Shown here: one piece after another, positions 14,662 through 15,601 of the stretch
Layout: every line of letters starts with the position of its first letter
Position numbering within the stretch: position 1 is the stretch's first letter
Assembly: GCA_946479115.1 (NCBI GenBank)
Contig: CAMLED010000013.1
Location: forward strand, 1 to 15,601
Length of the DNA stretch: 15,601 nt
Direction: 5' to 3'
Origin: an uncultured Candidatus Saccharibacteria bacterium
GTDB taxonomy: Bacteria; Patescibacteria; Saccharimonadia; Saccharimonadales; UBA6022
Made by a program: the position numbers and the translations under genes
The notes under the pieces: model-generated
Databases searched by the model: none
The model's input: the letters and a program-made list of their open reading frames with translations, nothing else
What the model was told of the DNA's origin: nothing

Positions 14662-15527
14662 TGTTTAGCGCAGTCAAACGATATTATTCACTGACTAAAC
14701 CCGGCGTGCTCTACGGCAATGCCCTTACCGTTGCTGCGGGCTATTTTTTAGCTAGCCAAGGCAAGGTTGATATTTGGTTATTTTTGGCGGTATTCATCGG
14801 TTCAAGTCTCATTATCGCCTCGGCCTGTGTTCTTAACAATTATCTCGACCAAGACATCGATGCCATTATGGAACGTACAAAAACACGTGCAATCGTATCA
14901 GGACACGTCAAAGGCTACCGAGCAGTTATTTTTTCAGTTTGCTTAGGTGTCGCCGGGCTTGTCATATTACTGCTTTGGACCAACCTTCTTGTCGCACTCC
15001 TGGGTGTTATTGGATTTGTTACTTACGTCGTATTTTACGGTATGCAGTCAAAGCGCCGTTCTATTCATGGCACACTGGTTGGAAGCATATCAGGTGCAAT
15101 CCCCATCTTGGCAGGTTACTGTGCAGTGAATGGTGTGATTGACGTAGGTGCCGTATTAGTATTCGTCATTTTATTTGCATGGCAATTTCCAGAGTTCTAT
15201 TCAATCGCTATTTATCGTCGTAAAGAATACGCCGCCGCTGGCGTTCCCGTCTTACCTGTCGTCAAGGGCCTAACGCGAACAAAGCGTGAGATCTTTATTT
15301 ATACAGCAGTCTTTCTTGTTTCGTGCCTCTTATTGACTGTATTTAACTACACTGGCTACATATACGCAGTAGCTATGGGATTATCAGGCGCATACTGGCT
15401 CTGGCTCGCTAGCAAAGGCTTTTCGGCAACCGACAGCGACGCCTGGGCTAGGCGTATGTTCAAGTTCTCAATGATCATTATTTTATTACTATGTATTATG
15501 CTTTCGATTGGACCAGTCCTCCCATAG
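14661..15527 (+). CDS. cyoE: Protoheme IX farnesyltransferase (heme O synthase)
   Basis: A 288-residue UbiA-superfamily prenyltransferase that adds a farnesyl group to protoheme to make heme O for the bo3 oxidase. NNYLDQDIDAIMERTKTR (59-76) holds the NxxxDxxxD Mg-diphosphate site. SKRRSIHGTLVGSISGAIPI (130-149) and WQFPEFYSIAIYRRKEY (174-190) are the second half's signatures, leading to AGVPVLPV. About nine hydrophobic helices are seen. Glu178 stands where WQxPH enzymes have His, and the following acidic residue is Glu rather than Asp. Its start shares one base with the cyoD stop (TAATG), so it is the fifth operon gene, in the cyoABCDE order known from gammaproteobacteria. Confidence 0.95.
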   Translation: MFSAVKRYYSLTKPGVLYGNALTVAAGYFLASQGKVDIWLFLAVFIGSSLIIASACVLNNYLDQDIDAIMERTKTRAIVSGHVKGYRAVIFSVCLGVAGLVILLLWTNLLVALLGVIGFVTYVVFYGMQSKRRSIHGTLVGSISGAIPILAGYCAVNGVIDVGAVLVFVILFAWQFPEFYSIAIYRRKEYAAAGVPVLPVVKGLTRTKREIFIYTAVFLVSCLLLTVFNYTGYIYAVAMGLSGAYWLWLASKGFSATDSDAWARRMFKFSMIIILLLCIMLSIGPVLP

Positions 15528-15530
15528 TCG

Positions 15531-15539
15531 TGCTACAAT
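15531..15539 (+). promoter_or_regulatory. Extended -10 promoter of the gene after cyoE
   Basis: TGC-TACAAT (15531-15539), then AATCAT and ATG 15546. The 6-nt gap predicts a leaderless mRNA independent of the cyo transcript. No terminator is seen between cyoE and this gene, so read-through is also likely. Confidence 0.55.
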
Positions 15540-15545
15540 AATCAT

Positions 15546-15601
15546 ATGATTCTACTTACGCATATTCTTATCGCCATTTCTAGCATTATCTACACAAGCT
15601 T
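15546..15601 (+). CDS. N-terminus of a small membrane protein (truncated by window edge)
   Basis: Eighteen codons are visible: MILLTHILIAISSIIYTS. This is one hydrophobic segment, so the product is exported or membrane-bound. It begins 18 nt after the cyoE stop on the same strand, which suggests a link to the oxidase (assembly, heme or copper handling), but nothing visible proves this. The ATG follows an extended -10 box by exactly 6 nt and has no Shine-Dalgarno sequence. Confidence 0.5.
   Translation, partial: MILLTHILIAISSIIYTS

Noticed and set aside
1..15601. Recoded TGA (as Gly) known from some Patescibacteria
   Set aside because: TGA ends pheS, cyoB and cyoC at sensible positions with ATGA overlaps, and all long genes read through without internal TGA.
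1..15601. CRISPR array, insertion sequence, phage or defence system
   Set aside because: No spaced repeats, transposase, integrase, nuclease-toxin pairs or defence-gene motifs were seen; the window reads as ordinary chromosomal genes.

Overview
The window is a compact bacterial chromosome segment that fits a member of the candidate phylum Saccharibacteria (TM7, Patescibacteria). This is inferred from the kind of genes present: a complete cyoABCDE bo3-type quinol oxidase beside a type II NADH dehydrogenase, very short intergenic spaces, tail-anchored and multi-pass orphan proteins, and many apparently leaderless genes. No rRNA or other phylogenetic marker settles it. The standard code fits: TGA is used as a stop in pheS, cyoB and cyoC. 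I see no tRNA, rRNA, CRISPR array, insertion sequence or phage gene, and no gene-free stretch longer than 300 bases.

Layout, left to right. A truncated minus-strand membrane protein (1-89) and a plus-strand PH-domain-like membrane protein (213-1361) diverge from a region with two sigma70-type promoters. A hairpin terminator at 1382-1429 separates the latter from a minus-strand cluster read pheS (6160) -> pheT -> ndh (1441), with pheS/pheT overlapping by 4 nt. Further right are a small tail-anchored protein (minus) and a divergent, strongly expressed-looking aquaporin-family channel with a Lys/Ala-rich tail (plus). A perfect two-way terminator lies at 7399-7432. The next minus-strand block, 7454-9966, contains a small exported basic protein, a BcrC/PAP2 phosphatase, a five-helix membrane protein and RmuC. 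A channel-like membrane protein (10063-10740, minus) diverges from the plus-strand cyoABCDE operon (10810-15527), and the start of another membrane protein begins at 15546.

Functional picture. NDH-2 (NADH to quinone) and the bo3 oxidase (quinol to oxygen, proton pumping) would together form a minimal two-enzyme aerobic respiratory chain. CyoE supplies heme O. No quinone or protoheme synthesis gene lies in the window. Cultivated Saccharibacteria are generally described as lacking those pathways, so cofactors may come from a host; this is inference. The cyo junctions all overlap by 1 or 4 nt, implying tight translational coupling.

The most striking non-coding signal is a repeated start-site architecture. 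At four genes a TAnnnT -10 box, three times in extended TGn form, is followed by exactly six bases and then ATG, predicting leaderless mRNAs. Related arrangements with 5, 8 or 10 bases occur at others. The cyo promoter instead seems to produce a 7-codon leader ORF that overlaps the cyoA start. Other oddities are an aquaporin lacking the usual selectivity-filter Arg after its second NPA, a channel-like protein with no K+ filter, a CyoE with Glu for the usual His in its WQxPH motif, and a CyoA with no lipobox Cys.
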